Below the pieces are notes generated by a model. That model made no database searches and had not been told where the DNA came from. It saw only the letters and a program-made list of their open reading frames with translations. Both the position numbers and the translations under genes were made by a program. From Fratercula arctica (taxonomy: Eukaryota > Chordata > Aves > Charadriiformes > Alcidae), in the NCBI GenBank assembly GCA_947846985.1, contig CANTUZ010000008.1, positions 42,302,817-42,366,816 on the forward strand: DNA of 64,000 nucleotides, read 5' to 3'. Below, in pieces: positions 1-12,640 of this stretch (positions are counted from its first letter, which is position 1; each line of letters begins with the position of its first letter).

Positions 1-590
1 TCTGAGGCCTGTTGCCACTAAGAAAGTACTTTTTGTGGCAGTGGGTCCTTCAATATCCGGCCTATTCTCTTTCTGAAATGCCTGTTTTCTCATTGGCATG
101 CATGGCTGGCTCCTGTTACAGAGCTGGAAGCCCACAAGAACACCTCCAACCATAAGTAACCCCTCAAAAACCTGCAAGAAATTAACTCGGATTTTCTATC
201 TAACTTGGGTCATTAATTAATTCTATCTCTGCCCCCATTCCACAATTAGAAATATTGCCAGTGTCCAAATGTGTGATTACTACATCTGTTAGGAAAGGGA
301 AGAAACAAAAGAATTAATGTTGATGATAATTTATACTGACACACCAAGGATGGGGAAAGCACTTGGGGCATTGAAGACCTGGCCAGACATTTCAGCTGAA
401 CATTTGGAATGATCTAATGATTTGGGCAGATTTGGACATCGTTCTTCCTTCTCCTTTTGTTTTTCCTTTACCCGCTGCCACCCAGTGACCCAAAAGTCTT
501 TTAAAAAAAAGTATGCTAGTATACTGTTCATACAACACTGGAAAACATTCCAGGGCTTTTGGTTAGCAGGTGAGTCTTTCAAATGGATTA

Positions 591-608
591 TTTTTTTTTT
601 TTTTTTTT
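591..608. repeat. Poly-T tract (T18)
   Basis: An uninterrupted run of 18 T. It could be a simple homopolymer or the tail of a minus-strand retrocopy, but the flanking sequence on its right contains nothing I recognise as a retroposed gene or SINE. Confidence 0.9.
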
Positions 609-619
609 AAAAGCATTTT

Positions 620-641
620 GAAGGACCTTACGAGGTCCTTC
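620..641. repeat. Short perfect hairpin with a TACG loop
   Basis: A 9-bp arm (GAAGGACCT, 620-628) is followed by TACG (629-632) and its exact reverse complement (AGGTCCTTC, 633-641). As RNA the loop would be of UNCG type, although the usual C-G closing pair is replaced by T-A. It begins 11 bases after a poly-T run. No downstream gene suggests a role, and a short palindrome of this size can occur by chance. Confidence 0.6.
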
Positions 642-2682
642 TGTATAACAGTCTGAATTTCTGTGCCTGTTATGTCAGATCGGTGGTTCAGCCAGCTCAG
701 TCTTCTGCCGCTCTGCATGGCAAAAGGGGCTGGTGGGGGGGTGTGCTTGTGCTGCCTGTCTCCCCAGCCTTGTGCAGCAGCAGGTCCCCGCGTGTTCACC
801 GCCTCCTGTGCAAAGAAATTGTTTGTCTCTTCTGAATTGATCTCCTCCTAACTTTGCCAATTCCCCATACTTCTGTTTCCCAAATGCTGCAGAACAAGTA
901 GTTCCTTAAGCTTATTTGCTGCATCCATGGTTTTGGTAAACCTTAAAACAGCAAACCCTCTTCAGCTTTCTCCTCCCCAAGCTGAGTAGTCTGAACCCTT
1001 GTACTCTCATCTTGTGCAAGGTGGCAGCTCCGTCCCCTTTATCACATCAGTTGCCCTTCCCTAGCTGCTGCAGCCTTCCCTGAGACCAGGACTGCGAAGG
1101 ATGGGGACATGCCAAGGGCTTGGGAAGTGGCAAAACACCACCTGTCTCTTTCACAGTTTCCCTCCAGATGATTCACAGCATTTTGTTGATTCTTTTTCTG
1201 GAGGCCACTGCACAATGAGCTGATGATTTCAGATAACTGTCAGTGATGACTCCAAGAACTAAAGTTGTGAATTCCATGAGTATGGCATCACGTAGGCACG
1301 GTTTAGGTTATTATTCCTATATGTATTACCTTTAAGCTTATCTAGTGAGGCTCAGTTGCTGCCGCCGCCTTCCCCACTCACTCGGCTTTTTGACTTTCTG
1401 CTGGTGTTCTTTACCGTTGCTGTGCCATTTGACTACCTAAAATGGCTTGCTTTCATCTGCAGGCTCTGAGATTTCACGGTTTCTCTATTCTCCGCATCTG
1501 TGATGAAGGTATTGAATGAAATCCTCAGGAACATGTATCGCTGGGGGACCCCAGTGCTAGCTTTCCTTCATCCCAAAACCTTTTGCTTCCTAACCAGGTT
1601 TTGGTCCATAAGAGAGACTTCCCTTCAGGCCCATGACAGCTTAGTTTCTTTAATAATCTTTCATGTGGGACTTTGACAAAGGTTTTTTTGAAAATCCAAT
1701 TATTTTGAAAATCCTTTTCATTCACATGCCAACTGACCACCTTGTATGACTCCAGGTTTTCGAGGCAGGATTTTCCCACTGAGGTTCCTCTGTCACTGTC
1801 TGGTGAATGCCACCCTGCTTGTGTGGTCTTGTGCTGCCCGCAAACGTGTTTTGGCTAGACCTCGCTTCTCTGGTATTTCTGCTGCAAAGATGCCCCTGGC
1901 CCTTCTGGGGGGTGGTGATGTGGACCCGGCTGCTGTGAGGGATGGCGGTGCGTGGCGAGGCCCTCCCCTCACCAAGGAGCCATGAGCGAGGAGGGACCCT
2001 GCCTCAGGGACGGCACCTGATTCTCCTCAGGAAGCATTTTTGACTCAAAATGGAGAGGGAGAAGGTTGGATCCTCCAGTGGTGCGTGGCTCACAGGTGAC
2101 ATCTGTGCTTTCCGGCGGGTACTGGGGCAGTCCCTGCTGGCACTCGCTCCTACCTTAGTGGTTACCACCAAAAAAATACTTAAATACAATCAAGGCAGGC
2201 CTGGACCCTGTGCTGGCTTTGGGAGCATTTGTGGAGGTTTCCGTATCTCCCTCAGGTATGTCCCTCGGTCCTTTTTGTTCTGTTTTTTCATGTGAAAGGG
2301 CTGCTCAGTGTCCCCGGGAGGAAATGGCAGCTGCGCTGCGGTGGGTGGCCAGCTCCTCCGCCGCCTCAGGGGCTGCTCTGAGGGGCTCAGCAGGGCCAGG
2401 GGTCGCCCTGTAGCCCCTTCCCCCTGGGGGGAACATCGCTGTGGCCGGCTCTCAGTGTCCCCCAAAGGGTCCTGAGGGTTTTGGGACCCTTTTGAGGCGT
2501 TTCTGCCCAGAGGGCATGGCGCTGAGGAAAACAGGGCAGCTGTGGGCAGGCCCTGGCCTGTGGCAGCTCTGCGGGGGCTGGATTTACAACAGATGGAGGA
2601 CAGTAACAAAACCATGTGTGTTCATCTACTGGGGAAGGAAACTTTTTGAATCCATCCTGGAAAGCATATATGGAGCAAATTT

Positions 2683-2729
2683 AAAAAAAAAAAAAACTAT
2701 TAAAAAAAAAAAACCAAACCCCAACCCCG
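2683..2729. repeat. A-rich low-complexity tract ending in CCAACCCC
   Basis: Two A runs (2683-2696 and 2702-2713) are separated by a short CTATT spacer and followed by CCAAACCCCAACCCC. The segment 2701-2719 is the reverse complement of the TTTGG-plus-T-run words seen at 9757, 38227 and 48453, so this belongs to a motif that recurs across the window. It may be a decayed A-rich tail or a simple repeat. Confidence 0.75.
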
Positions 2730-3303
2730 AAAGGTTTGGAGAAAAGACATCGTGTTTCCACATAGTTCTTGCTGTGGCCCCAGGAAACATGGGGGGCATG
2801 CAGAGCAGAAGCCACAGTGTCTCTGAAACTTCGGAGAAGCTCTAATGAAGCATCACCAGCTCTTTAGGATGATAGTTGTCAAAAAATTCAAATGTGGCAG
2901 GTCTCGCATGTCAGTAGCTCAACAGATGCTACTGTAAACGTGATGTCCCAGACAGAACCGTGTAATTAACGCTGCTTAACACGATGGTGTTTGGATAAAT
3001 ACAAATGCAAATTGAAAAAGCATTAAAATAATGTTATTGATGCATTCTGATAATAGCAGGGGAGGTGGCGACTCCTGAGGTTTCTAATGAGTGATGCTCA
3101 TACGCAGTTGATCCAAAAAGGGGTGGTGTGGGTAGTTTTGCTGTGCTGGCCCCTTGCAGTCTTTTAAAATATTTGGTAACCAGAGGAAGGATTTGTTTAT
3201 ACTGTGGAGGAGAGCAGGTGCCTGTTGTTTTACCACAGGCAGAGCGTTTTGTTACCTTGCTACTAAAAGTGGCGTGTGGTGTTGTGCTGGACTGTGTGTA
3301 TGT

Positions 3304-3760
3304 TCATAGAATCATGGAATGGTTAGAGTTGGAAGGAACCTTAAAGACCATCCAGTGCCACCCCCTGCCCTGGGCAGGGACACCTCCCACCAGCCCAGGC
3401 TGCTCCAAGCCCCGTCCAACCTGGCCTTGAACCCCTGCAGGGATGGGGCAGCCACAGCTCCTCTGGGCAACCTGGGCCAGTGCTTCACCCCCCTCACAGC
3501 AAAGAATTTCTTCTGAATATCCAGTCTAAATCTCCCCTCTTTCAGTTTAAAACCGTTACCCCTCGTCCTATTGCTACACTCCCTATCTCTCTTGTAGCCC
3601 CCCTTTAGGTACTGGAAGGCTGCTATAAGGTCTTCTCTTCTCCAGGCTGAACAACCCCAACTCTCTCAGCCTGTCCTCACAGCAGAGGTGCTCCAGCCCT
3701 CTCATCATCTTTGTGGCCTCCTCTGGACCCACTCCAACAGGTCCATGTCCTTCCTGTGTT
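3304..3760 (-). mobile_element. CR1 LINE, 5'-truncated copy A
   Basis: This is the 3' end of an avian CR1 (chicken repeat 1) non-LTR retrotransposon, inserted in reverse orientation. The plus strand opens with TCATAGAATCATGGAATGG, the reverse complement of the CR1 3' terminal repeat, so the 3' end is at 3304. Read on the minus strand, it runs from the last part of the reverse-transcriptase ORF (words equivalent to [13 protein letters not shown] and LRELGLFSLEK, broken by frameshifts) through the GC-rich 3' UTR. The 5' truncation lies near 3760. It closely resembles copy B at 32420-33000, including an identical 3' UTR core, but lacks about 13 nt found there. It is a dead copy and encodes no working protein. 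Confidence 0.95.
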
Positions 3761-6700
3761 GTCCGTAATGCCACCATTGCCGCTGTGCCTGCGGGGTTTG
3801 CCAGGCGCCAGTGGGGGAACCTGCCTGCGGTGGTGGCTGTTCCCCATCGCCTTTGTCTTAAAGAGGTGCTCTCCGTTTTCAGCCTGGGGGGAGGGGGAGG
3901 GAAATCTCAATGATTAAAGGCACTGTGCTTTCTTTTTGATTTCTCATTTCTCCTTATCAATAACTCTTCACAATGCTGTGGCGATACATACTCCCTGTGA
4001 AAAATTAATAGCTACAGGCTCCTTGTTACTGAGGCAGCCTTCTGATGCCCTGACAAGGGAACAACACACCAGCTAGTAGGCAGCGGAGCTGCAAGTTGGG
4101 ATCAAGGTATTCCTCTTAATCTGGAAGATGGCTGGCTGTCTTGTTCTCTTTTTACTTTAATTAGCGCATCAGTGCCACACATGCTTTTAAAACTACAATA
4201 CAACTTTATATCTGAAAGCAGTGTCATAGATCCTTTGTGAGTTGGTTTGTACATCAAATCCTTTTCTTGCTGCTTTAGTGGGTTTAATTAAAGTCATACC
4301 CTTTAAGGAGCCTGTCAGGGAGATGATGGAGGTTTTTGCACCACACTGGCCTCTGCAGAATGTGCTGGGCTGTAATTCTGGCCACACGGAAGACCATCGT
4401 GAGCCTTCCATTGATTTCAGTAGAGCCAGGATGTTATCTGACTTGTTAGTACAAACTAGTATGCTAGCTCATTGCTGTTAAAATGTACACATGCTTTTTG
4501 ATCGTGTGCATGTTCTTTGCTACTGTACATACCAACACACATATTAAGTCAACCATGTCATTTCTTGTAAATCAATGATACGGCAGTGTGCCTACTCTAA
4601 AGATGAATTAATGCTGCATTGACTTGGCTGGAGTATTTGCTGTATAGGTGAATCTGTTATGCGCATAGCTGAAATTAAGCTCATCGAAGTAGACTTAATT
4701 GGGATAGCTTTCTTGTTTCCTTCCTTTTCTTGGTTTCTTTCCTGAAAATCTGTAGTCATAAAGTGAAATAAATGGGAATAATGACACTACGGAATACTGG
4801 TTTTCTCAAGGTCTACTAGATGAAAGCTCTCGGGGCACTCTATTTCCTTTTGAAACTGAATGTGAGATTGATCTGTAAAGCATGTTTTTTATCATTGGAA
4901 CAAAGATGGATATCTTTATTCAAACTGAAATTCTGATCGATAAAAATGTTCCTAATTTTAGATGGAATATCATTGATTTTGGTGTTGCAAAGTCCCACTT
5001 GCTTCAGCAGTGAGTTGATGCCTGAAATGCAACTGAGGAACATCTCTGTAGGTTTTCAAGGATTAAGAAAATATTTTCCCTGTCACTGGTGCTTGTTTCC
5101 TTGTTCCCATGGTGAGGGCTATTAGTGAGGGTCTAGCTCTGAAGTTGTAAGGAGCAATAGCCAAGTTGTGTGTTATATGTTGCAAGATAGTTTAGTAATA
5201 GATTTTCAAATGTATCTGCAATTTTTGGGTGACCAGCTGGAGCCACTGTAAAGAGATTTTATTTGCAGGGTCTTAGATACTGCAGTTTTTATACATGATG
5301 TAAGCTTGCAAGCGGACATATTTGAAGGGGTTTTTTTGTTGTTGTTCGCTTTTCTTTTTTTAAATCCCCTTGCAAAAAGGCAGTGTTTGGGTAAGTTAGT
5401 CAAAAGGAGGAATTACTTAGAGCAAGTGTTTTGCACATCTATTGCTGTATGTGCTGCCAGACAAAGCAGCTATTTTAGAAAGGGAGCACTTTATTAACCT
5501 CAAACAGATCTACAATCTGTCAGACACAACTGACTGCTAACTCTGTTGCTGGAGAGTCTGTCAGGGACTGAGTCCACCTTGCTAGATGTGTTCAGAGCAG
5601 CACCTGCTATTGAAAGGGAAAGGAAAGAGTTAGGCATTGGTTAACATGCATAAATAGTGAAATTTATCTTGAAATACTGGAATGCATACGCTCAAATTTA
5701 GAACGGGTGTAATCTTTATGTTGTGGTGTATCTGTGCTCCTCCTGCTCCAAACCTCCTCAAGGCAGAAGAGCTGCATGTGGTGTACTAAGCACTGACTGC
5801 TTTTCCTTGTTCCTACAGGGTCTGATATAGGAGAGTCCCGGTTTCCTAAGGAGTGTCTGTGGGGGGAAAAGGAATGGCGTGTCTCTTTAGTTTCAGTCTG
5901 GAGTCGGATAAAATGTTGACTTGCTTAATGTCTAATTAATTTTTTTTATGAAGAAAACAAGCAGTAAATTAAACCTGGTACCCCATAACTGCAGCTGGCA
6001 TTTTCAGTGCAGCAGAATCGGGGATAAGCTGCCCATGTGGGAAATGTTCTTTGCATAGTGGAAAGAAATCCCCCCTGCGGTGTTACACACAGGCAGGCAC
6101 ACACACATGCCCGCAAATACTGTCTCAGCACTGCCCTGGCAGGAGGCAAGGCTGTGATGGATGGTTGCCTTGCTAGAGAAATCGGTTGTGGATGCCCCTC
6201 ACCCGTTTCATTATTTAATTACACAGCGGTCTGTATGCTGGGCAGTAAAACTGCATTTTCACCCATAGCTGATTTCCATTTAGTCTGTCATGTTAATAGT
6301 GAAATAAATTGCTCTAATTGCCTGTAAACTTCATCAAATTCATATTTCTTCCTTTTTTTTATTGAATATTTATTAAACTTCATGTCATGTCTTGCTTGGT
6401 TGGTAAAAGTGGTCTGGTCTCTGCATAACATTATGCTTTAAAATACAGGGTGTCACATTTTCCCTCTTCCTCTTGAATTTTAATTTAGATTTTGAAGTTT
6501 TGCATTTGTGTTCATATTAATCATGCCATTTGAAGACAGAAGAACGAGTTTGCAAAGCATCCTTGTCTCTACATAGGCTATGGTTCCGATTGTGCTTCTT
6601 GTTAAAGGAAGAAGCCCCGTCGGGGCCAAACCTGAGGCTGGTGTGAGTTTTCCTGACAGAGGGGTCTGCTGTTGTGTGGTGGACTGGGAGTGAGAGGTTG

Positions 6701-8099
6701 TTTTCAGAAGACTGGGATCAGTTTAAATATGTGAAATGCGTATCCCTTTTGAGCTAAATGTGTTCATTTACATTTCAACTGCAGACAAGTGCATGAGCAG
6801 GACCAGTGATCTAAGGGTGGAAAAAAGTAGCAGTGGAGTTTGGTGTCCTCCAGGAACTTCAAAGAGAAGTGACACAAGCCTGAATCGACTTGGATTTACT
6901 GTTGGTTTAATAGTTGGGGGTGGAGGAAAAGGGGATTCCCATTTAAGCATCCTTGAGAAAATCAGTGTCATGCTAGCGTTGCTACAGCTCGGTATTAGTC
7001 TTACTTCCTGTTGTTAGTGTTTCCCATTCTGTTTTTCATACATGTAATGATATTTAGTTTGCTTTGAGAATCTTTGCTCTTGGAATTGTTTATCTATGTG
7101 GCAATCTCTGCTGCGACCTTTTTTTTTTTTTTTCTTCATTTCTTGAAAGTTAATTTCTGGACTTCAGGTTCGTATGGAAAATGTAATAGAAGTGAAAATG
7201 AAAGGCTCCAAAACCATATGGCAAAGAAAAAAATTATGAAAGGACTAAACTAATATTTTCAGTGATTTCCCCCCTCATCCCCCCCACCCCCAATCATTTT
7301 AGTCTCAATTTGATGGCTTTATATGGTATTTGTACATAAACAAGGTGCTGAACTTAGACTGCATTTTCATTTAAATAAAACATAAAAAAATTAACTAGAG
7401 TATTGATCAATCCAAGTAGCAAATGTGCTGAAGAGGGTTTATCTCTGTGTGAAAGGCTTTTGTCAGAACACTGGTGGAATTGTATATAATGGTTTTGTGC
7501 ACCATTGATAGTCAGTGGTGGTGCTACAATGACACAGACTTGCTGAAAGAGTCCTAGCCCATTTAATTAAGAAAAAGAAAAAAAGTTTAAAGTATGTTTT
7601 GTATTCCAACTAAAGAAATGAATGTGTAAGTACTTATCAACACAGGCACAGCTTTCATGTTTATTCATCCAAGGACTAGAAGCACATATTTTAGCATCTG
7701 AATGATTATAAATATGTTTACTAGCTATCAAAATCAGAGCTATTTAATTTGAGAATACCAATTCATATTCAGATGTGTTTTGCTTTTCACTACTAGTGTT
7801 AGTTATCCTGTTCAGCATTCATAGTTCTGGCATTCATCATTTTTAGCTCACAACGTATCAAGATGTAACTGAGGACCGGTGTCAAAGAGGTTAAGGGACA
7901 TGGTTGTATGTTTTGGTTACTCTTACGTCAATGCGCCTTGTCAGAAAAACTGGGTGGATACCTTATGAATATATGCAGTAATACCCCCCATATCAGAAAA
8001 GCAGCAGTTGTCAGTTTTTCTTGTTTCAAGTAATATACTTGTCCAAGGAAAATATGAAGTACAAAGCCAGTAAATAAGCCTGACTCAATTAAAAATGAT
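3761..8099. other. Noncoding unique sequence, no gene seen
   Basis: No gene is supported. The DNA is mostly AT-rich, with short T runs (for example 7119-7133) and a C-rich stretch at 7269-7291. A segment around 4600-4710 has TTAATT-rich, low-repetition sequence of the sort often conserved, but I see no diagnostic signal. A short CA-rich stretch occurs near 6088-6108. The open frames at 6037-6327 and 6736-7017 show no domain. Confidence 0.65.
7269..7291 (-). other. Putative G-quadruplex motif (minus strand)
   Basis: The plus strand reads C6, TCAT, C7, A, C5. On the minus strand this gives G5, G7 and G6 tracts with short loops. Because the G7 tract can be split as GGG-G-GGG, it meets the usual four-tract G-quadruplex rule. 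There is no promoter or gene next to it that would suggest a role. Confidence 0.55.
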
Positions 8100-8270
8100 T
8101 AATGCCTGCCTTGAAATAGCCATCTCCAAAACACACCTTTTGTGGCTGGAACAAAGCTGCTGATGATTGTGATGTAAGAACCCGCCGGGGCACCCTCACA
8201 CGATGCTGCATTCATTTCCTATGTTGTCTCGCCCGACGCCACAAAATGTTCGTTTGCTGCAGTTCCCCAT
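8095..8270. promoter_or_regulatory. Candidate conserved noncoding element
   Basis: This is complex, non-repetitive sequence containing GATTAATG, GAACAAAG (SOX-like) and TGATGATTGTGATG words close together, followed by a CpG-containing stretch (CCCGCCGGGG and CGCCCGACGCC) that is unusual in AT-rich surroundings. The call rests only on word content. Conservation cannot be seen from one genome. Confidence 0.2.
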
Positions 8271-9756
8271 TTTTGTTCTTTTTTTTCTTTTTTAATGTCT
8301 GTTAAGATGTTTTGCCCAAAAGTTCATCCAGCTGGAGTTTATGTCAGCAAAATAAGCACTCCCCCAAACTTTGCTGGTGTCAAAAGGAGAAAAAAAAAAA
8401 AGAAAGAATAAAAGGAAAGAGCAGACAGAAAGGGGAGCTCTACCAAATCCTCCCAGGTTCTTTATCGGGTCCTGACAAGCTTCAAAAGTACCCTCTGATA
8501 CTATAACCAACCTGTTGAAAACACTGGGTAGGAAGCCCCTTCCTCACTTTGCATGAGTGGGGTTTTCTGTAAGATTTGGTAATGACCTAAACTCTCATTT
8601 CCAAAAGTTAGAGGCAAAACACTCTATGGGAAAAGGTCTGTTTAAGGTATAATTTCATCCTTCCTTCCTGTCTCAGTCCTTTCTGTTCTCTTTTCTTTCC
8701 TAAGCCCTGTAACAGATTAATCTAAATTATACGTGGGTGTAATACTGTTCAGCAGCTCACTTTCTGCCACGCCTCGGGCTTGTCTCACGCACCAAAGCAC
8801 CAGTTGCGCTCAGATGATTGCACACTGATTTGTGAACATCACTTTTCATTTCAGCAGCTCTGTGCTAGCATCTGACCCGGAGGGGCTTGGCAGTTCCTGC
8901 CACTCTGGTACTGATTTTTCCAGTTTTTTGGGCCTGGTGAAGTTGTAAGAATGTGTGCAAGCGTGTGTGAAGTTTACCATGGCTTACCCTTTCTGTATGA
9001 AGGATAGCGGGGGAACAAGCTCTCCCTGAGATGTCATCAAACCGAAGGGTCAGTCAGTAGCGTGGTATTTGCTAAGTATGGCAAAGCAGGTTTTCTGCAC
9101 CGCGGCCAGCCCTTTCCTCTTCTTCCATTCCTTTCCTGGTTCTCCTTCCCCAGTCTCAGACTTGCTTTTCCTGATGACAGATTCTGCTCTTGAAATCTTC
9201 TTTTGCTACTGATGTGACAAGTAGGTGCTGTAATCTGTAGTGTGCAGTTGTGGGCAGAGTTCTCCGTACATTAGACCTAGTGCTGAGTCTGACCTGACCC
9301 CTCAGAGCAGGGCGTCAGATGAAATGAAAGTTTTCCTTATAGTCTTCTGGCCAGAATTGCCCATAACATTTCCAAAATGCTTCCTATTTCTTGCAGGTTT
9401 GAGAGATTTCTGTAGTGCCACATTGTGTTTCCCACTGTATGCTAACTCAAAATTAAAAGACGGGGGGGACACACAAAATAATGGAAGTATTTTCCTATCA
9501 TATAAGGAAAAGTTCAATATTCTTTTTCTTTCTTCTAAGTTTGTTTATTCTTACCTGGGTCCTCCATTAATCATTTTGTTTTCCAGTGTGTAATATCCTT
9601 CCTCATGAGATTTCTCCCTTCCTCCCTATCCCTGGCTTGTGTACACTCTGTTTTTGTATTTTGTGTGATGCCAGCAGTGCCTGCAGGCAAATACTTTAAT
9701 TTGAAATCAAGACATACTGTGCAAAGGCAATGGGAGGGGAGGTCTCCAATGTATTT

Positions 9757-9776
9757 GTTTGGTTTTTTTAAAAAAA
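9757..9776. repeat. T7/A7 junction word GTTTGG-T7-A7
   Basis: The 20-mer made of GTTTGG, seven T and seven A is present here and again, exactly, at 38227-38246. The T7A7 core is self-complementary. Related versions occur at 2701 (reverse) and 48453. It is low-complexity sequence, but the exact recurrence is noted as a finding. Confidence 0.7.
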
Positions 9777-12610
9777 GTATGGTTATCTTGGAAAGTGTTA
9801 TTATCATGCATTTGTTTTACAGACTCTTTGGGGTTCATGTTTTCCAGCGCCTTGTAGGTAACAGATGGTTATTTGGCCTGAATGTCCAAAAGCACTTGCC
9901 ATTCTGCAGCTCCTGTTGGGAACAACTGTGGTCACTGGGGGTGACCCGTGCTGTGATGATAGGCAGGAGGATCACCGGGGCTTTCTGTTGCTACCTTGGG
10001 TATGGGGTATGTAAACTTCTCGCTGTAACATCTGTCTAGTGGTGCTTGGGGAGACGCCTCATTTGATGTAAACTTTCACATGGGATAATCCATTGAAATA
10101 GCCGTAACTGTAAGTCCACTGGAGTCAAATTAATTTTGTCCGTTATAATTCCCAGTAACTACTATAATCTTGATACACCAAGAACTATACAGATTCAGTA
10201 ATTGTTGAATAAACCTCCAGGTGAGAGGAGGGCTTACTGGAGGGAGGGAAGCCTTCAACTTTGGTGATAAATTTAATTTACAAGAATTGTTGTTTTGCCA
10301 ACAAAGCTTTCAGCATGTTTTGCAAGTTCCATCTGTCCTTTAAAATCATCTTCAAACTGTAATAGTACAGTGTTGCAGTACTGCCTTTCCAGAATGATAT
10401 CGATTTCCATAGTCCTGGCTGTCAGTTAACAGGAAAATTGCCCATAATGTTGTGGTTTAGCTTCCTCCTCAGGCGAACCTGTTAGTTTGATCCAGTTAGT
10501 GGTTCTGAAGTGTGCAAATACTCCTAAATACTGAAACACCCAGATGTGGAGACATCAATTGAAGTATCTGCTTTATTTGTTTGGGGTTTTTTGAGGCAGG
10601 AGATCCTCAGCACTTTCTGAAGATTGGTCCTTTTTCTCTGTGTGGGTTAAAGTACCAAAAGTGGCTGCTACTATAGGAAAAAATAATTTTCTTTGATATT
10701 GCCGCTTGAAAGGAAAGTTTCAGTATTGAGCTACAGTTATTCCCCACATTATTTACTTTCTTTTTAGATGGAAAATATGGGAGGAAAGCATCCAGCATTT
10801 GTAGAGTAATACTTGCGTTCTTCTGCCAGAGGTGTGAAAGAAAGCATTATGCGTAACAAGGTATTCTCAGGAGATTTGTTTAGCGGAAGGGCACAGCGTT
10901 GGATGTAATTTCCTTACTGACAGTTTCCAACAATGGTGCAATGGACCAGGAAACGCATGAAAGTAATGAGTCCTTTCCTTTGTTAAAGTGATTATGTTTG
11001 AACAGTGCAAATTAACCTGCTTTTTGAGGCTGCTGCTTAGGTGAAACAATTTGCTGATGTAAAGACATCCCCCAGCTTGCTCTAAGAGCCCAGGTAGAAG
11101 GTTCCGAGTCTGCGCGTGCATAGGAGAAAAGCTGTTGTCTGTAAATCAAATGCAGGTAGCAACCAGGCCATCTAATCTAGGACCTACTGTAGTTAAATTA
11201 TGAGGCTAAAAATAAATGCATTATACTGTGCATAAAGAAACCACTGTAAATGAAGTTAGCTCAACTGGAAGAGCAGCATACTTCCTGGGGGAAGAAAAAG
11301 AATTACTGCAAATACTGCGTGATCTCTTCACACAACAGAAATATCTGTCAGCTATTCCTGCTCATTTGTGCCTGGAGTCTGGGATTTCTGCAGTCCACTG
11401 TTCATCCTCGTGGCTTACTACAGTGATCGGGCACAGATATCATTGGGGATGTTATCTCTGAATAATGCAGTGTCATTACTGCTGCGTCTCAAACATCGTT
11501 TCACATAGCTAGCAATAATGAGCCGCGATTTGAGCTCTCCAGAGAAATCATTCAATATCTTGCAAAGGGCGTGCAACTAATAAGTGATCGTATAGCACGT
11601 TCTAGGCAGATGCTATTGGTTATTCATGCTTGACCAAAGCGGAGATGCACATCACAGCATTTCTAGCCAACTCTGATTGTGGACTGTCTGTAAATGGCCT
11701 CTTTCTTCTTACTTTGTGGGGTTTTTGTTAGTAACGAATGCAAGAAGAACCATGTGCTCATCTGAAAATTAACTCTAAAGGAGTATTTGGCAGTCCAACG
11801 TAAAAAGTCATATGGGAGATTTCCATATGCCCTGCTGAGAATTAGGCTCCAGTAGCAGTGGGAGCTCGGTGCCCAGCTGCCATTTGTCTCTCTTAAAAGA
11901 AGCCTTTCCATAGAAACAGTGCTTAACAGTAAGTGAATCTAACTTTTTCTTTCATCTTGTCAACTGAAGGTACCTCTGAAGGAGTAGTCTGGTTTGTCCT
12001 CTTAACACATCCTTCCAAAATGATTTGGGCATATAGTTTTGATTTCCTTGAATACTGGAGTTGGGCTAGAATGCCTAAAACCAGTGTAGTGTTATCTGAT
12101 GCCTGGTGGAGATACGTAACTCAACTTCAACAACGTAACTTCAACACAATGTTTTGTTAGAAACTACTGTGCCTGCTGGTTATAAAGCCAAGAGGTACCA
12201 TTCGTAGTAATGCAAGCGCCTTGTTGGGATTATTGAATATCCTCCAGGGAGACCTGGTAACTTGAAATGATTACCTGTTCCAGAAAAATACATCTGCTTT
12301 AATGACTTCCAGTATTTCTTGCTTAGCTCTTTTGGTGACTATTTCTATTTCAGTAACTAATGGTGCTAATAACTGTGATTGGAATTCTTTGTAACGCTAT
12401 CCTCTGGTATAACTAGTAACACTAGTATTTTTGTTTTCCATCGTTAAGTGGCTTTTCTGTATAAAAATTATATGTGTATATATTTTTCCAAAGTAGAATG
12501 AAGCTACCCAGGATTAAGCTCTACAGCTTCTCTTTCAGTGTTCAAAAAGCCAAATATTAACACACCCTCTTTTCCTCCTCTTGGCTGAGTTACGCAGGAG
12601 AAATCAGAAA

Positions 12611-12640
12611 GCACGCGTTAACCTCGCACGCGTTAACCTC
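12611..12640. repeat. Perfect 15-bp tandem duplication (GCACGCGTTAACCTC x2)
   Basis: GCACGCGTTAACCTC occurs twice head to tail (12611-12625 and 12626-12640), followed by ACGTGCGTGAG. Each unit holds a CpG-bearing ACGCGT and a GTTAAC word, so the pair forms a small CpG cluster in AT-rich DNA. It could be a recent slippage duplication. Confidence 0.85.

Larger units (their letters stand above)
1..3303. other. Noncoding unique sequence, no gene seen
   Basis: I see no supported gene here. The first 1.7 kb is AT-rich to mixed DNA with an 18-T run at 591-608. The stretch from about 1790 to 2560 is GC-richer and holds several overlapping open frames on both strands, none with a recognisable domain or good splice boundaries. 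A-rich tracts lie at 2683-2713. From 2880 to 3060 the DNA is AT-rich with an ATGCAAAT octamer at 3005-3012. I read this as intergenic or intronic. Confidence 0.7.

Noticed and set aside
5800..5870. Acceptor-like TTCCTTGTTCCTACAG followed by a possible exon
   Set aside because: The following sequence has an in-frame stop within a few codons in each frame tried and no clear donor.
11250..11300. TTAGCTCAACTGGAAGAGCA, similar to the 5' part of a tRNA (A box and D arm)
   Set aside because: No B box (GGTTCRANNCC), acceptor stem or anticodon stem follows at the right distance; chance or a very decayed fragment.
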